In this document: positions 22,075 through 30,581 of the stretch, one piece after another
Position numbering within the stretch: position 1 is the first letter of the stretch
Layout of the letters: each line of letters begins with the position of its first letter
Made by a program: the position numbers and the translations under genes
Notes under the pieces: model-generated
What the model saw: only the letters and a program-made list of their open reading frames with translations
What the model was told of the DNA's origin: nothing
Databases searched by the model: none
DNA from: Streptomyces sp. HNM0575
Lineage (GTDB): Bacteria > Actinomycetota > Actinomycetes > Streptomycetales > Streptomycetaceae
Length of the DNA stretch: 64,000 nucleotides
Assembly: GCF_012726265.1 (NCBI RefSeq)
Contig: NZ_JAASAG010000004.1
Coordinates: 518,840-582,839 of the forward strand
Reading direction: 5' to 3'

Positions 22075-23254
22075 GCCGGTCCTCCATGTGCGCCTTGGTG
22101 CTGTGCTGTTCGTCCATGAGCTCGGTGAAGCGGTCGAAGAGGTAGGCGGCGTCGTGCGGTCCCGCCGCCGCCTCGGGGTGGTACTGGACGCTGAAGGCCG
22201 GCCGGTCCAGCAGCCGCAGCCCCTCCACCACGTCGTCGTTGAGGCAGACGTGGGAGACCTCGGCGCGCCCGTACGAGGTGTCGGTGACCTCCCCCAGCGG
22301 GGCGTCGACCGCGAACCCGTGGTTGTGGGCGGTGACTTCGACCTTGCCCGTCACTCGGTCCTGCACCGGCTGGTTGACGCCGCGGTGGCCGTACTTGAGC
22401 TTGAACGTGCCGAAGCCCAGCGCCCGTCCGAGGATCTGGTTGCCGAAGCAGATGCCGAACAGCGGCGTACCGCGCTCCAGCACCGCACGCATCAGCGCCA
22501 CCGGGCCCTCCGCCGCCGCGGGGTCGCCCGGACCGTTGGAGAAGAACACCCCGTCCGGCGCGACCGCGTAGACGTCCTCGGCCGTCGCGTCCGCGGGCAG
22601 CACGTGCACCTCTATGCCGCGCTCCGCCATGCGGTGCGGCGTCATGCCCTTGATGCCGAGGTCGACGGCGGCAACGGTGAAGCGTTTCGTCCCGTGCGCG
22701 GGCACCACGTACGGCTCCCGCGTGGCCACTTCGCCGCACAGGTCCGCGCCCGTCATCGCCGGGGCGGAACGCACGCGCTCCAGCAGGGCCGCCGCGTCCG
22801 CCGAGGCCGCGCCGCCCGAGAAGATCCCGGCCCGCATCGCGCCCCGCTCCCGCAGATGCCGGGTGAGCGCGCGGGTGTCGACGCCGCTGATGCCGACGAC
22901 TCCCTGCGCCGCCAGCTCCTCGTCGAGGGTGCGTACGGAACGCCAGTTGGAGGGCTTGCGCGCCGGGTCGCGTACGACATATCCGGCGACCCAGATGCGG
23001 CCGGACTCCGGATCCTCGTCGTTGACGCCGGTGTTGCCGATGTGCGGGGCGGTCATCACGACGACCTGGCGGTGGTAGGAGGGGTCGGTGAGGGTCTCCT
23101 GGTATCCCGTCATCCCGGTGTTGAAGACGGCTTCCCCGAAGGTCTCGCCCACCGCGCCGTACGCGCTCCCCCGGAAGCTGCGGCCGTCCTCCAGCACGAG
23201 TACGGCCGATGCGGCCGGACTCCCGGCGCCCGGCCGGTCGTTGCTCGTCATCAT
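22067..23254 (-). CDS. carA: Carbamoyl-phosphate synthase small (glutaminase) subunit
   Basis: Protein of 395 aa. The N-terminal CarA domain ([24 protein letters not shown]) is followed by a class I glutamine amidotransferase domain with the nucleophile elbow LFGICFGNQ and the His/Glu pair in SVQYHPEA. It hydrolyses glutamine and channels ammonia to CarB. Its start ATG 23254 overlaps the stop of the upstream membrane-protein gene (ATGA), and its end overlaps carB, so the group is translationally coupled. Confidence 0.96.
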
Positions 23255-23871
23255 GTGTCCCTCTCAGGGGTTACTGCGGGGTGGTGCGGCACGGCGACGC
23301 CGCCGTCACCGGATGCGATCTCGCCGATGCGCTCCGCCCAGGCCGCGTGCCCGGCGGCGCGGTCGAAGCGGAAGCCGGAGTCGAGCATGCGGTCGCCGAG
23401 CTGCCAGGTGATCACCAGCAGGCCGCCCTCGGTGAGGACCTTGCCTGCGATGCCCTTGTCGAGCCGGGCGCCGCGCAGTTGAGCAGCTGGGACGAAGAAG
23501 TCCCGCGCCCCTGGCCGTACGACATGGACGCCGGCCCCGGTCAGGGTCAGCTCCGCGCGGCTGCGCGTGCCCAGGCCGTGCGCGACGATCCGGTCCAGCC
23601 ACTGCCCGGCCGAGGTGGAGCCGTGGTAGCGCCCCGAGGCATACAGCAGGGGCTCGCCGCTCTCCTCCGGCGGCGCCTGCGGCGGTGCCGGCAGGTCGCC
23701 CTGGAGGGTGCCGCGCCATTTCCAGCCCTGCCGCATCAGCCAGTACAGCAGCGCGACGAAGAGCAGCAGCCCGACGACCCAGCCGATGCGGGCCGCCCAG
23801 TCGGTGACCTCGGCGGACTTGGGCTCTTCCGCCAGCGCCGTGGCCAGGGGAGAGAGAGGTTGTGCGATCAC
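23251..23871 (-). CDS. Membrane-anchored protein inside the pyrimidine operon
   Basis: Protein of 206 aa from GTG 23871, which overlaps the pyrC stop (GTGA). One membrane helix lies near residues 29-46 ([18 protein letters not shown]). The remaining ~150 residues are soluble, with a beta-rich stretch ([26 protein letters not shown]) that could be a PH-like fold. A membrane protein of unknown role occurs at this place in mycobacteria too (between pyrC and carA). Function is unknown; the 4-base overlaps on both sides suggest that it is made in step with the pyrimidine enzymes. Confidence 0.8.
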   Translation of the reverse strand: MIAQPLSPLATALAEEPKSAEVTDWAARIGWVVGLLLFVALLYWLMRQGWKWRGTLQGDLPAPPQAPPEESGEPLLYASGRYHGSTSAGQWLDRIVAHGLGTRSRAELTLTGAGVHVVRPGARDFFVPAAQLRGARLDKGIAGKVLTEGGLLVITWQLGDRMLDSGFRFDRAAGHAAWAERIGEIASGDGGVAVPHHPAVTPERDT

Positions 23872-25175
23872 GCCAGTTTCCCGTCGATGAGTGTCGGCCG
23901 TCCCCGCAGCCAGGTGTGCGTGACGCGTCCCGGCAGTTCACGGCCCTCGTACGGGGTGTTGCGGCTGCGGGAGGCGAAGCCCGCGGGGTCCACCGTCCCA
24001 CGGTAGTCCGGGTCCACGAGCAGCAGATTCGCGGGCTCACCTGCGGCGACGGGACGGCCCTGGCCGTGCAGCCTGCCGATGGCGGCGGGACGGTACGACA
24101 TCCGCTCGGCGATGCCCGCCCAGTCCAGCAGCCCGGTCTCGACCATCGTGTGCTGGAGCACCGGCAGCGCGGTCTCCAGGCCGACCATCCCCATGGCTGC
24201 GGCGCCCCACTCGCAGTCCTTGTCCTCGTGCGGGTGCGGCGCGTGGTCCGTGGCGACGCAGTCGATGGTGCCGTCGGCGAGCGCCCCGCGCAGGGCCTGC
24301 ACGTCCGCCTCGGTACGCAGCGGCGGGTTCACCTTGTAGACCGGGTCGTAGGAGCGCACGAGCTCGTCGGTGAGCAGCAGATGGTGCGGGGTGACCTCCG
24401 CGGTGACGTTCCAGCCCTTCGACTTGGCCCAGCGGACCAGCTCGACGGAGCCCGCGGTCGAGAGGTGGCAGATGTGCACCCGGGAGCCGACGTGGGCGGC
24501 GAGCAGCACGTCGCGGGCGATGACGGACTCCTCGGCGACGGCGGGCCAGCCGCCGAGGCCGAGTTCGGCCGAGACCGTGCCCTCGTTCATCTGGGCGCTC
24601 TCGGTCAGGCGGGGCTCCTGGGCGTGCTGGGCGACGACTCCGTCGAAGGCCTTCACGTACTCCAGCGCCCGACGCATGATCACCGCGTCGTCGACGCACT
24701 TGCCGTCGTCGGAGAAGACCCGCACCCCTGCCGCGGAGTCGTGCATGGCGCCCAGTTCGGCGAGCTGCTTGCCTTCCAGACCGACGGTGACGGCGCCCAC
24801 CGGCTGCACGTCGCAGTAGCCGGACTCCCGGCCCAGCCGCCACACCTGCTCGACGACCCCCGCGGTGTCGGCGACCGGGAAGGTGTTGGCCATGGCGTGC
24901 ACGGCGGTGAAGCCGCCCCTGGCGGCGGCCATGGTGCCGGTGAGGACGGTCTCGGAGTCCTCACGTCCCGGCTCGCGCAGATGCGTGTGCAGGTCGACGA
25001 GGCCGGGCAGCAGGATCCGGCCCGCGGCGTCGATCACGTCCGCTCCGGCGTCGTCGAGTCCGCTGCCGGTCCCGGCGATCCTCGCCCCGTCGATCAGTAC
25101 GTCCTGGGGCTCGCCGCCCAGTACGCGCGCACCGCGGATGAGCGTCCTGCCGGTGGTGCTGTTCGTCACTGCCAT
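23868..25175 (-). CDS. pyrC: Dihydroorotase (class I)
   Basis: Protein of 435 aa from ATG 25175, with GAGGAG just upstream and 2 bases after the pyrB stop. Metal ligands are in place: [10 protein letters not shown] near residue 62, HICHLS, and the active-site Asp in CVATDHAPH. It cyclises carbamoyl aspartate to dihydroorotate. It belongs to the long monofunctional amidohydrolase class. The last bases overlap the next gene. Confidence 0.96.
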   Translation of the reverse strand: MAVTNSTTGRTLIRGARVLGGEPQDVLIDGARIAGTGSGLDDAGADVIDAAGRILLPGLVDLHTHLREPGREDSETVLTGTMAAARGGFTAVHAMANTFPVADTAGVVEQVWRLGRESGYCDVQPVGAVTVGLEGKQLAELGAMHDSAAGVRVFSDDGKCVDDAVIMRRALEYVKAFDGVVAQHAQEPRLTESAQMNEGTVSAELGLGGWPAVAEESVIARDVLLAAHVGSRVHICHLSTAGSVELVRWAKSKGWNVTAEVTPHHLLLTDELVRSYDPVYKVNPPLRTEADVQALRGALADGTIDCVATDHAPHPHEDKDCEWGAAAMGMVGLETALPVLQHTMVETGLLDWAGIAERMSYRPAAIGRLHGQGRPVAAGEPANLLLVDPDYRGTVDPAGFASRSRNTPYEGRELPGRVTHTWLRGRPTLIDGKLA

Positions 25176-25177
25176 GG

Positions 25178-26185
25178 TCAGTCGTTCTCCTCGGTGCGTG
25201 CGGCTTCCGTACTGGCGGCTTCCGTGTGGGCGGAGGGGGAGCCGGAGACGGCGGGCTCGGCGCCGCCCAGCAGCAGATAGAGCACTGCCATACGGATGCT
25301 GACGCCGTTCTTGACCTGCTCGACGGCGGTGCAGCGGGGCGAGTCGGCGACCTCCGCGGTGATCTCCATGCCGCGGTTCATGGGGCCCGGGTGCATCACG
25401 ACGGCGTGCTCGGGCATCCGCGCCATGCGCTGCCCGTCGAGCCCGTAACGGCGTGCGTACTCGCGCTCGGTCGGGAAGAACGCCGCGTTCATGCGCTCCC
25501 GCTGCACCCGCAGCATCATCACCGCGTCGGACTTGGGGATGACGGAGTCGAGTTCGTAGCTGACCTCGCACGGCCAGCTGCCCACACCGACCGGCACCAG
25601 CGTGGGCGGTGCCACGAGCGTCACCTCGGCGCCGAGCGTGCTGAGCAGATGGACGTTGGAACGGGCGACGCGGCTGTGCAGCACGTCCCCGACGATCGTG
25701 ATCCGCCGCCCCGCCAGATCGCCCTCGCCGCCCGCGAGGCGCCGCCGCATGGTGAAGGCGTCCAGGAGCGCCTGCGTGGGGTGCTCGTGGGTGCCGTCCC
25801 CGGCGTTGACGACCGAGCCGCCGATCCACCCCGAGGTCGCGAGGCGGTGCGGCGCCCCGGACCCGGGGTGCCGGATGACGACCGCGTCGGCGCCCATTGC
25901 CTCCAGGGTGAGCGCGGTGTCCTTGAGCGACTCGCCCTTGGAGACGGAAGAGCCCTTGGCGGAGAAGTTGATGACGTCCGCGGAGAGCCGCTTGGCGGCG
26001 GCCTCGAAGGAGATCCGGGTGCGCGTCGAGTCCTCGAAGAAGAGATTGACGACGGTGCGGCCGCGCAGGGTCGGCAGCTTCTTGATCGGCCGGTCCGCGA
26101 CGCGTGCCATCTCCTCGGCGGTGTCGAGTACGAGTACGGCGTCGTCGCGGGTGAGATCGGCGGCCGAGATGAGGTGACGCTTCAT
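25178..26185 (-). CDS. pyrB: Aspartate carbamoyltransferase catalytic subunit
   Basis: Protein of 335 aa from ATG 26185, with GGAAGG 7 bases upstream. The carbamoyl-phosphate site [19 protein letters not shown] is intact, as are [29 protein letters not shown] and [11 protein letters not shown] non-conserved acidic tail of ~20 residues follows. No regulatory subunit gene (pyrI) is nearby. It is separated from pyrR by 211 bases without a gene, read in the same direction. Confidence 0.96.
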   Translation of the reverse strand: MKRHLISAADLTRDDAVLVLDTAEEMARVADRPIKKLPTLRGRTVVNLFFEDSTRTRISFEAAAKRLSADVINFSAKGSSVSKGESLKDTALTLEAMGADAVVIRHPGSGAPHRLATSGWIGGSVVNAGDGTHEHPTQALLDAFTMRRRLAGGEGDLAGRRITIVGDVLHSRVARSNVHLLSTLGAEVTLVAPPTLVPVGVGSWPCEVSYELDSVIPKSDAVMMLRVQRERMNAAFFPTEREYARRYGLDGQRMARMPEHAVVMHPGPMNRGMEITAEVADSPRCTAVEQVKNGVSIRMAVLYLLLGGAEPAVSGSPSAHTEAASTEAARTEEND

Positions 26186-26396
26186 CTGGTCCCTTCCGTG
26201 GGTCGGTCGTCCGGGTACGTGGCGGGGCAGGGCGGTGCTTCTTGCGGCGGGGCGGCGCGCGCTGCGGGAGCAGGGCGGGCACCGGGTCGCGGGGCGGCGC
26301 GGGGCAGCCGGACCGGGCCGGTGCCTGCGGAGAAACCCGCCGTGCAGCCCTTTCGGCCCCACGGGACACCGATGGATCCGGAACCCCTCGTACGGT

Positions 26397-27029
26397 CTAG
26401 GGCTCCGCGTGCTGCGGGGCCTGCCGTCCGCCGGCGTGCTGCCGGTCGTCCCCGGAGGCGGCGCCGAGCAGCACCACGTCGCGCCCGTCCTCCTCGGTGA
26501 GCTGGACCCTGACGGTCTCGCGCAGCGAGGTCGGCAGGTTCTTCCCGACGTAGTCGGCGCGGATGGGGAGTTCGCGGTGTCCGCGGTCGACGAGCACGGC
26601 GAGCTGCACGGCCCTGGGACGGCCGATGTCGCCGAGGGCGTCCAGGGCGGCACGGATGGTGCGGCCGGAGAAGAGGACGTCGTCGACGAGAACGACCAGA
26701 CGTCCGTCGACGCCGTCGGCCGGGATGTCGGTGTGCGCCAGCGCCCGGGCGGGGCCGAGCCGCAGGTCGTCCCGGTACATCGTGATGTCGAGCGCCCCGT
26801 GCGGAACCGGCCTGCCGGTGATGTCCGCGAGCTTGTCCGCCAGGCGCCGTGCGAGGAAGACGCCGCGGGTGGGGATGCCGAGAAGCACCACGTCGTCGGC
26901 GCCCTTGGCGCGTTCGACGATCTCGTGGGCGATGCGCGTGAGAACCCGCGCGATGTCCGGCGCCTCTAGTACGGGCCGGCCGGTGGTGGTTCCCTTGCTG
27001 CCGTCGCCGGCAGACATGCCTGTGTCCAT
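26397..27029 (-). CDS. pyrR: PyrR: pyrimidine operon regulator / uracil phosphoribosyltransferase
   Basis: Protein of 210 aa. The type I PRTase fold carries the PRPP motif [14 protein letters not shown] and the flexible loop region ITMYRDDL. PyrR is an RNA-binding, UMP-responsive regulator that keeps weak UPRT activity. The start is ATG 27029, with AAGGAGG 10 bases upstream; a second in-frame ATG at 27017 is less well spaced. The leader carries a PyrR-type RNA loop next to this Shine-Dalgarno, which suggests autoregulation at translation. First gene of the pyr operon; divergent from bldD. Confidence 0.94.
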   Translation of the reverse strand: MDTGMSAGDGSKGTTTGRPVLEAPDIARVLTRIAHEIVERAKGADDVVLLGIPTRGVFLARRLADKLADITGRPVPHGALDITMYRDDLRLGPARALAHTDIPADGVDGRLVVLVDDVLFSGRTIRAALDALGDIGRPRAVQLAVLVDRGHRELPIRADYVGKNLPTSLRETVRVQLTEEDGRDVVLLGAASGDDRQHAGGRQAPQHAEP

Positions 27030-27046
27030 ACGGAAAGGACCTCCTT

Positions 27047-27066
27047 CCCCGCCTCACGGGACGGGC
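27047..27066 (-). promoter_or_regulatory. PyrR-binding RNA hairpin in the pyrR leader
   Basis: Read on the minus strand, the leader contains UCCCGUGAGGC (27061-27051), which fits the PyrR anti-antiterminator loop consensus UCCNGNGAGGY. CCCG and CGGG flank it and close a stem. The pyrR Shine-Dalgarno AAGGAGG begins one or two bases after the stem. In mycobacteria PyrR is known to bind such a loop and block translation of pyrR. The motif is seen; its use here is inferred. Confidence 0.7.
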
Positions 27067-27212
27067 CTTAAAGGACGTCTGAGCTGTCTGCGCAACGGTA
27101 CCAGGGGGTCCTGAAAGGACCGTCCGGGGGCCGGATCTACTCGGAGAACTGTTCGGGCGCAAGCCGGAGGTTCAAATTCCGCTCCACCTCGCAAAGCTGA
27201 TCGGCGTTCGGC

Positions 27213-27240
27213 TTGACGCCAGACATTACGCTGCGTAACC
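27213..27240 (+). promoter_or_regulatory. Putative bldD promoter
   Basis: TTGACG at 27213-27218 and TAACCT at 27235-27240 are separated by 16 bases, a reasonable sigma-70 type pair about 40 bases before the bldD start. The -10 box runs into the palindromic operator. Confidence 0.5.
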
Positions 27241-27254
27241 TCACAGTGAGTTAC
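27234..27254. promoter_or_regulatory. Palindromic operator upstream of bldD (likely BldD autoregulatory site)
   Basis: CTCACAGTGAG at 27240-27250 is a perfect 11-base palindrome, flanked by GTAA (27234-27237) and TTAC (27251-27254). It overlaps the predicted -10/start region. BldD in S. coelicolor represses its own gene through a pseudo-palindrome with a central C(A/T)G, which this site has; the outer positions fit only partly. Confidence 0.55.
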
Positions 27255-27279
27255 CACTTTCTCGTCCGCGGGGAGCGAT

Positions 27280-27780
27280 ATGTCCAGCGAATACGCCAAG
27301 CAGCTCGGAGCGAAGCTCCGTGCCATCCGCACCCAGCAGGGGCTCTCACTCCACGGGGTCGAGGAGAAGTCCCAGGGCCGCTGGAAGGCGGTCGTGGTCG
27401 GTTCCTACGAGCGCGGGGACCGTGCCGTCACCGTTCAGCGCCTCGCCGAGCTGGCCGACTTCTACGGCGTTCCTGTCCAGGAGCTGCTGCCGGGCACCAC
27501 CCCCGGCGGCGCCGCCGAGCCGCCGCCGAAGCTCGTGCTCGACCTGGAGCGCCTGGCCCATGTCCCGGCCGAGAAGGCGGGCCCACTCCAGCGTTATGCC
27601 GCCACCATCCAGTCCCAGCGCGGCGACTACAACGGCAAGGTCCTCTCCATCCGTCAGGACGACCTGCGCACGCTCGCCGTCATCTACGACCAGTCCCCCT
27701 CCGTGCTGACCGAGCAGCTGATCAGCTGGGGCGTCCTGGACGCGGACGCACGCCGCGCCGTCGCCCACGAGGACGCGTGA
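27280..27780 (+). CDS. bldD: BldD, c-di-GMP-responsive master regulator of development
   Basis: Protein of 166 aa. Residues ~5-70 are an XRE-type HTH (LGAKLRAIRTQQGLSLHGVEEKS, ERGDRAVTVQRLAELADFYGVPVQELL). The C-terminal domain has the c-di-GMP signature RGD-x8-RxxD: R114-G-D116 and RQDD at 125-128, exactly as in S. coelicolor BldD. Tetrameric c-di-GMP dimerises BldD, which then represses sporulation genes. GGGGAG lies 4 bases before ATG 27280. It is divergent from pyrR and followed by a very strong terminator. Confidence 0.97.
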   Translation: MSSEYAKQLGAKLRAIRTQQGLSLHGVEEKSQGRWKAVVVGSYERGDRAVTVQRLAELADFYGVPVQELLPGTTPGGAAEPPPKLVLDLERLAHVPAEKAGPLQRYAATIQSQRGDYNGKVLSIRQDDLRTLAVIYDQSPSVLTEQLISWGVLDADARRAVAHEDA

Positions 27781-27814
27781 CGGCCTGACGGCCGCTCCCG
27801 CCACCGCCGTACTT

Positions 27815-27859
27815 ACGCCGCCGCCGGCGCTCCCGTGCAGGGAGCGCCGGCGGCGGCGT
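27815..27859 (+). terminator. bldD terminator with a perfect 20-bp stem
   Basis: Bases 27815-27834 and 27840-27859 are perfect reverse complements (20 of 20) with a 5-base loop GTGCA, 35 bases after the bldD stop. It is GC-rich with no long T run, as is common in Streptomyces. Confidence 0.85.
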
Positions 27860-28141
27860 CTTGTGCCGAAGAGCGGGCCCCTGCCGGTGAGCGCGATAGC
27901 GGCTGCTTCGATGACAGGCTGCGAAACGGCACTGAATCGAACGTGAGCAGTTCGCGACGGACAGTGACCAACGGGCTTACCAGGAAAGCCCGTTCATACG
28001 ATCGGGCCAACGGCTCCGCACTTTTTCGGCCGCCGCATATCGGGCGGCCCGGCGCTCCCGCACGGTCCCCCGGCTCCTCCGGCATCCCGCCGCCACGGAG
28101 ATCAAGAGACCGGGAAGAGCGCGCGGGGCCCGGAGGAACGG
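27860..28141. other. Gene-free convergent gap with extra hairpins
   Basis: Between the bldD and nusB terminators I see no gene, but two further hairpins: ACGGGCTT / AAGCCCGT with a 7-base loop (27971-27993), and GGCCGCC / GGCGGCC with an 8-base loop (28028-28049), the latter preceded by CTTTTT. The stretch is slightly richer in A/T than its surroundings. It could be spare terminator structures or a small RNA. Confidence 0.45.
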
Positions 28142-28169
28142 GAAAGGGGCCGCAGAAGCGGCCCCTTTC
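28142..28169 (-). terminator. nusB terminator
   Basis: Perfect 12-bp stem (GAAAGGGGCCGC / GCGGCCCCTTTC) with loop AGAA. The right arm overlaps the nusB stop codon. Confidence 0.75.
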
Positions 28170-28593
28170 AGCGGCGCAGAGTCGGCTTGAGGTCCTTCAG
28201 CCGTCCGAGGAGGCCGTTGATGAACGGCGGTGACTCGTCCGTCGAGAACTCACGCGCGATGTCCAGCGCCTCGTCTATGACGACCGCTTCCGGTACGTCT
28301 TCCGACCAGATCAGCTCGTAGGCCGCCAGCCGCAGGATGCAGCGGTCCACCACGGGCATCCGGTCCAGGGTCCAGCCGACCGAGTAGGTGGAGATCAGTT
28401 CGTCGATGCGCTCGGCGTTCTCGGCGTAGCCCTCGATGAGCTGCATCGTGTACTCGCTGACGGGCGGCTGCCGCTCGTCGGTCCCGGCGTGCCGGATCCA
28501 GTCCTGCATGACGGCCACCGGGGTGCTGTCCCGCTGGTCCGCTTCGAAGATGATCTGGAAGGCGCGTTTCCGGGCCTTGTTACGGGCTGCCAC
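28168..28593 (-). CDS. nusB: Transcription antitermination factor NusB
   Basis: Protein of 141 aa, all-helical. Family motifs are ARNKARKRAFQIIFEADQR at the N terminus, VGWTLDRMPVVDRCILRLAAYEL in the middle and FINGLLGRL near the end. It binds boxA RNA with S10 in rRNA antitermination and ribosome maturation. It starts two bases after the efp stop on the same strand, so efp-nusB are likely cotranscribed. Confidence 0.95.
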   Translation of the reverse strand: MAARNKARKRAFQIIFEADQRDSTPVAVMQDWIRHAGTDERQPPVSEYTMQLIEGYAENAERIDELISTYSVGWTLDRMPVVDRCILRLAAYELIWSEDVPEAVVIDEALDIAREFSTDESPPFINGLLGRLKDLKPTLRR

Positions 28594-28595
28594 GG

Positions 28596-29162
28596 TTAGC
28601 CGTTCACCCGGCTCAGGTACTCGCCGGTCCTCGTGTCGACCTTGATCTTCTCGCCCGTGGTGATGAACAGCGGGACGCCGACCTCGTAACCGGTCTCCAG
28701 GCGCGCGGGCTTGGAGCCGCCGGTGGAACGGTCGCCCTGCACGCCGGGCTCGGTGTGCTCGATGACCAGCTCGACGGCGGCGGGCAGTTCGACGAAGAGC
28801 GCCTCGCCCTGGTACATGGCGACCGTCGCCTCGAAGCCCTCGACCAGATAGTTGGCGGTGTCGCTGACGATCTCGGGCGTGATGTGGATCTGGTCGTAGG
28901 TCTCCATGTCCATGAAGACGAAGTACTCGCCGTCCTTGTACGAGAACTGCATCCCGCGTCGGTCCACGGTGGCCGTATCGACCTTGGTGCCCGCGTTGAA
29001 CGTCTTGTCGACGGTCTTGCCGGACATGACGTTCTTCAGCTTCGTACGGACGAAGGCCGGTCCCTTGCCTGGCTTGACGTGCTGGAACTCGACGACGGAC
29101 CAGAGCTGGCCGCCTTCGAGCTTGAGCACCATGCCGTTCTTGAGGTCGTTCGTGGATGCCAC
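28596..29162 (-). CDS. efp: Elongation factor P
   Basis: Protein of 188 aa, three-barrel EF-P fold. It relieves ribosome stalling at polyproline. The tip loop is [10 protein letters not shown]: the palindromic PGKGP loop of the actinobacterial subfamily, which works with an unmodified lysine. There is no EpmA/EpmB or YmfI-type modification gene nearby. The C terminus ([16 protein letters not shown]) is canonical. It is the second gene of the peptidase-efp-nusB group. Confidence 0.96.
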   Translation of the reverse strand: MASTNDLKNGMVLKLEGGQLWSVVEFQHVKPGKGPAFVRTKLKNVMSGKTVDKTFNAGTKVDTATVDRRGMQFSYKDGEYFVFMDMETYDQIHITPEIVSDTANYLVEGFEATVAMYQGEALFVELPAAVELVIEHTEPGVQGDRSTGGSKPARLETGYEVGVPLFITTGEKIKVDTRTGEYLSRVNG

Positions 29163-29234
29163 GGTTGCGGAATCTCCTGAGACTGCTGCTGCGGAGACCA
29201 GAGGGCGGCCCGATCTCCGTCGCCCCGTCAGGAG

Positions 29235-30365
29235 CTAGAGAGCGAGCAGCTCTTTGGTCGTGATGGTGAGTAGCTCGGGTCCGCCGTCCGCCGCGGGGCG
29301 GACGACGAGAGTGTCATCGATCCGGACACCGCCCTGGCCCGGAAGGTGGACCCCGGGCTCGATGGTGACCGGCACACAAGCGTCCAGTTTACCCATGGCC
29401 CCAGGTGACAGCCGAGGGTCCTCACCGATTTCAAGTCCCACCCCGTGGCCCGTCGAGGAACCCAGCGCCTCCGCGTGCCCGGCGCCCCTGAGCACCTGGC
29501 GTGTGGCGCGGTCGACGTCGCTGCACGCCATACCTGGTGTGAGGGCCTCCCGTCCGGCCCGCTGGGCGGCGAAGACGAGGTCGTAGAGCTCCACCTGCCA
29601 GTCCTCCGGAGCCGTCCCGATCACGAACGTACGGCCGATCTGGCAGCGGTAGCCGTGGTATTGGGCGCCGAGCCGTACGGAGAGGAAGTCGCCCTCCTCC
29701 ACGCGCCGGTCGGTCGGACGGTGTTCGGCGAGACCGGAGTTGCGGCCGGTGGCCACGCACGTGGGGAAGGCGGAGCCCTCCGCGCCGTGGTCGATGAGCC
29801 TGCGTTCCAGCTCCAGCGCCAGGTGGCGTTCGGTGCGTCCGACGAGGATCGACTCCAGCAGTTCGCCGAGCGCATGGTCGGTGATCTCGGCGGCGATCCG
29901 CAGGGCGGAGATCTCCTCGTCGTCCTTGACGACCCGCTGTGCCTCGATGGGCGCGGCGAGTCCCGTCAGCCGTAGCCCGGAGGCGACCGAGGCCATGGCC
30001 CGGTGGCGGGCCACCGTCACGTGGTGCTCCTCGACGGCGAGAAGGCGGGCACCCGCGGTGGCTGCCAGGTCGGCGGCCGCGACGGCGGTGTCGCCCTCGG
30101 GGTTGGAGAGGCGGCCGGTACGCAACTCGTCGTCGCTGCGGCCGGCGTCGTGCTGGTGGGCGCTGTCGGCGGAGGCCGGGCCGAGCAGGGTGTCGACGCC
30201 GCCGGGGCCGATCAGCAGGGCGGCGCCGCTCACCGGACTGCCGGTGAGATAGCGGATGTTGGCGGGCCGGGTGACCAGCACCGCGTCGGGAGGACCGTCC
30301 TTGGTCACGGCGGCGGCGCAGCGCTCACGTAGCAGCGCGCGGCGGGCCACATGGACTTCGGACAT
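29235..30365 (-). CDS. M24 (Xaa-Pro aminopeptidase-type) family protein, likely catalytically dead
   Basis: Protein of 376 aa with a creatinase-like N-terminal domain and a pita-bread C-terminal domain, located before efp where actinobacteria carry pepQ/pepP. The last three metal ligands are visible: the His in STGHGVGLEIGEDP and the Glu residues of VTIEPGVHLPG and VRIDDT. The first two are not: the usual DFG reads VRLG (Asp to Arg) and the usual SDITRTF reads CQIGRTFV (Asp to Gln). I checked these codons in the DNA. Without them a dinuclear metal site should not form, so it may be a pseudoenzyme. Confidence 0.85.
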   Translation of the reverse strand: MSEVHVARRALLRERCAAAVTKDGPPDAVLVTRPANIRYLTGSPVSGAALLIGPGGVDTLLGPASADSAHQHDAGRSDDELRTGRLSNPEGDTAVAAADLAATAGARLLAVEEHHVTVARHRAMASVASGLRLTGLAAPIEAQRVVKDDEEISALRIAAEITDHALGELLESILVGRTERHLALELERRLIDHGAEGSAFPTCVATGRNSGLAEHRPTDRRVEEGDFLSVRLGAQYHGYRCQIGRTFVIGTAPEDWQVELYDLVFAAQRAGREALTPGMACSDVDRATRQVLRGAGHAEALGSSTGHGVGLEIGEDPRLSPGAMGKLDACVPVTIEPGVHLPGQGGVRIDDTLVVRPAADGGPELLTITTKELLAL

Positions 30366-30581
30366 GTTTCCGAGCCTACGGAGAGCGCGGCGGCACGGCA
30401 GTCCGTACGGGGCCGTGCGGGCGACCGGGCCGGGTCCGCGGCCGGAGCCGGGGCACGTACTCGCGCCGGGCGGCGGCTTCGTACGGGGCGGACTCGTACG
30501 AGGCGGCGGGCTTCTGCCGGGCGGTGGACGCGCGCCGCCACCGGGGCCCGTGCCGACGCCGGAGCCGGGGCTGCCCTGTGC

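Noticed and set aside
27169..27200. tRNA 3'-end look-alike: GGTTCAAATTCC followed by GCTCCACCTCGC between pyrR and bldD
   Set aside because: The T-loop sequence is good but the T-stem does not pair (only two or three of five pairs), no matching 5' acceptor arm lies upstream, and no anticodon arm can be drawn. Probably chance, or at most a remnant.
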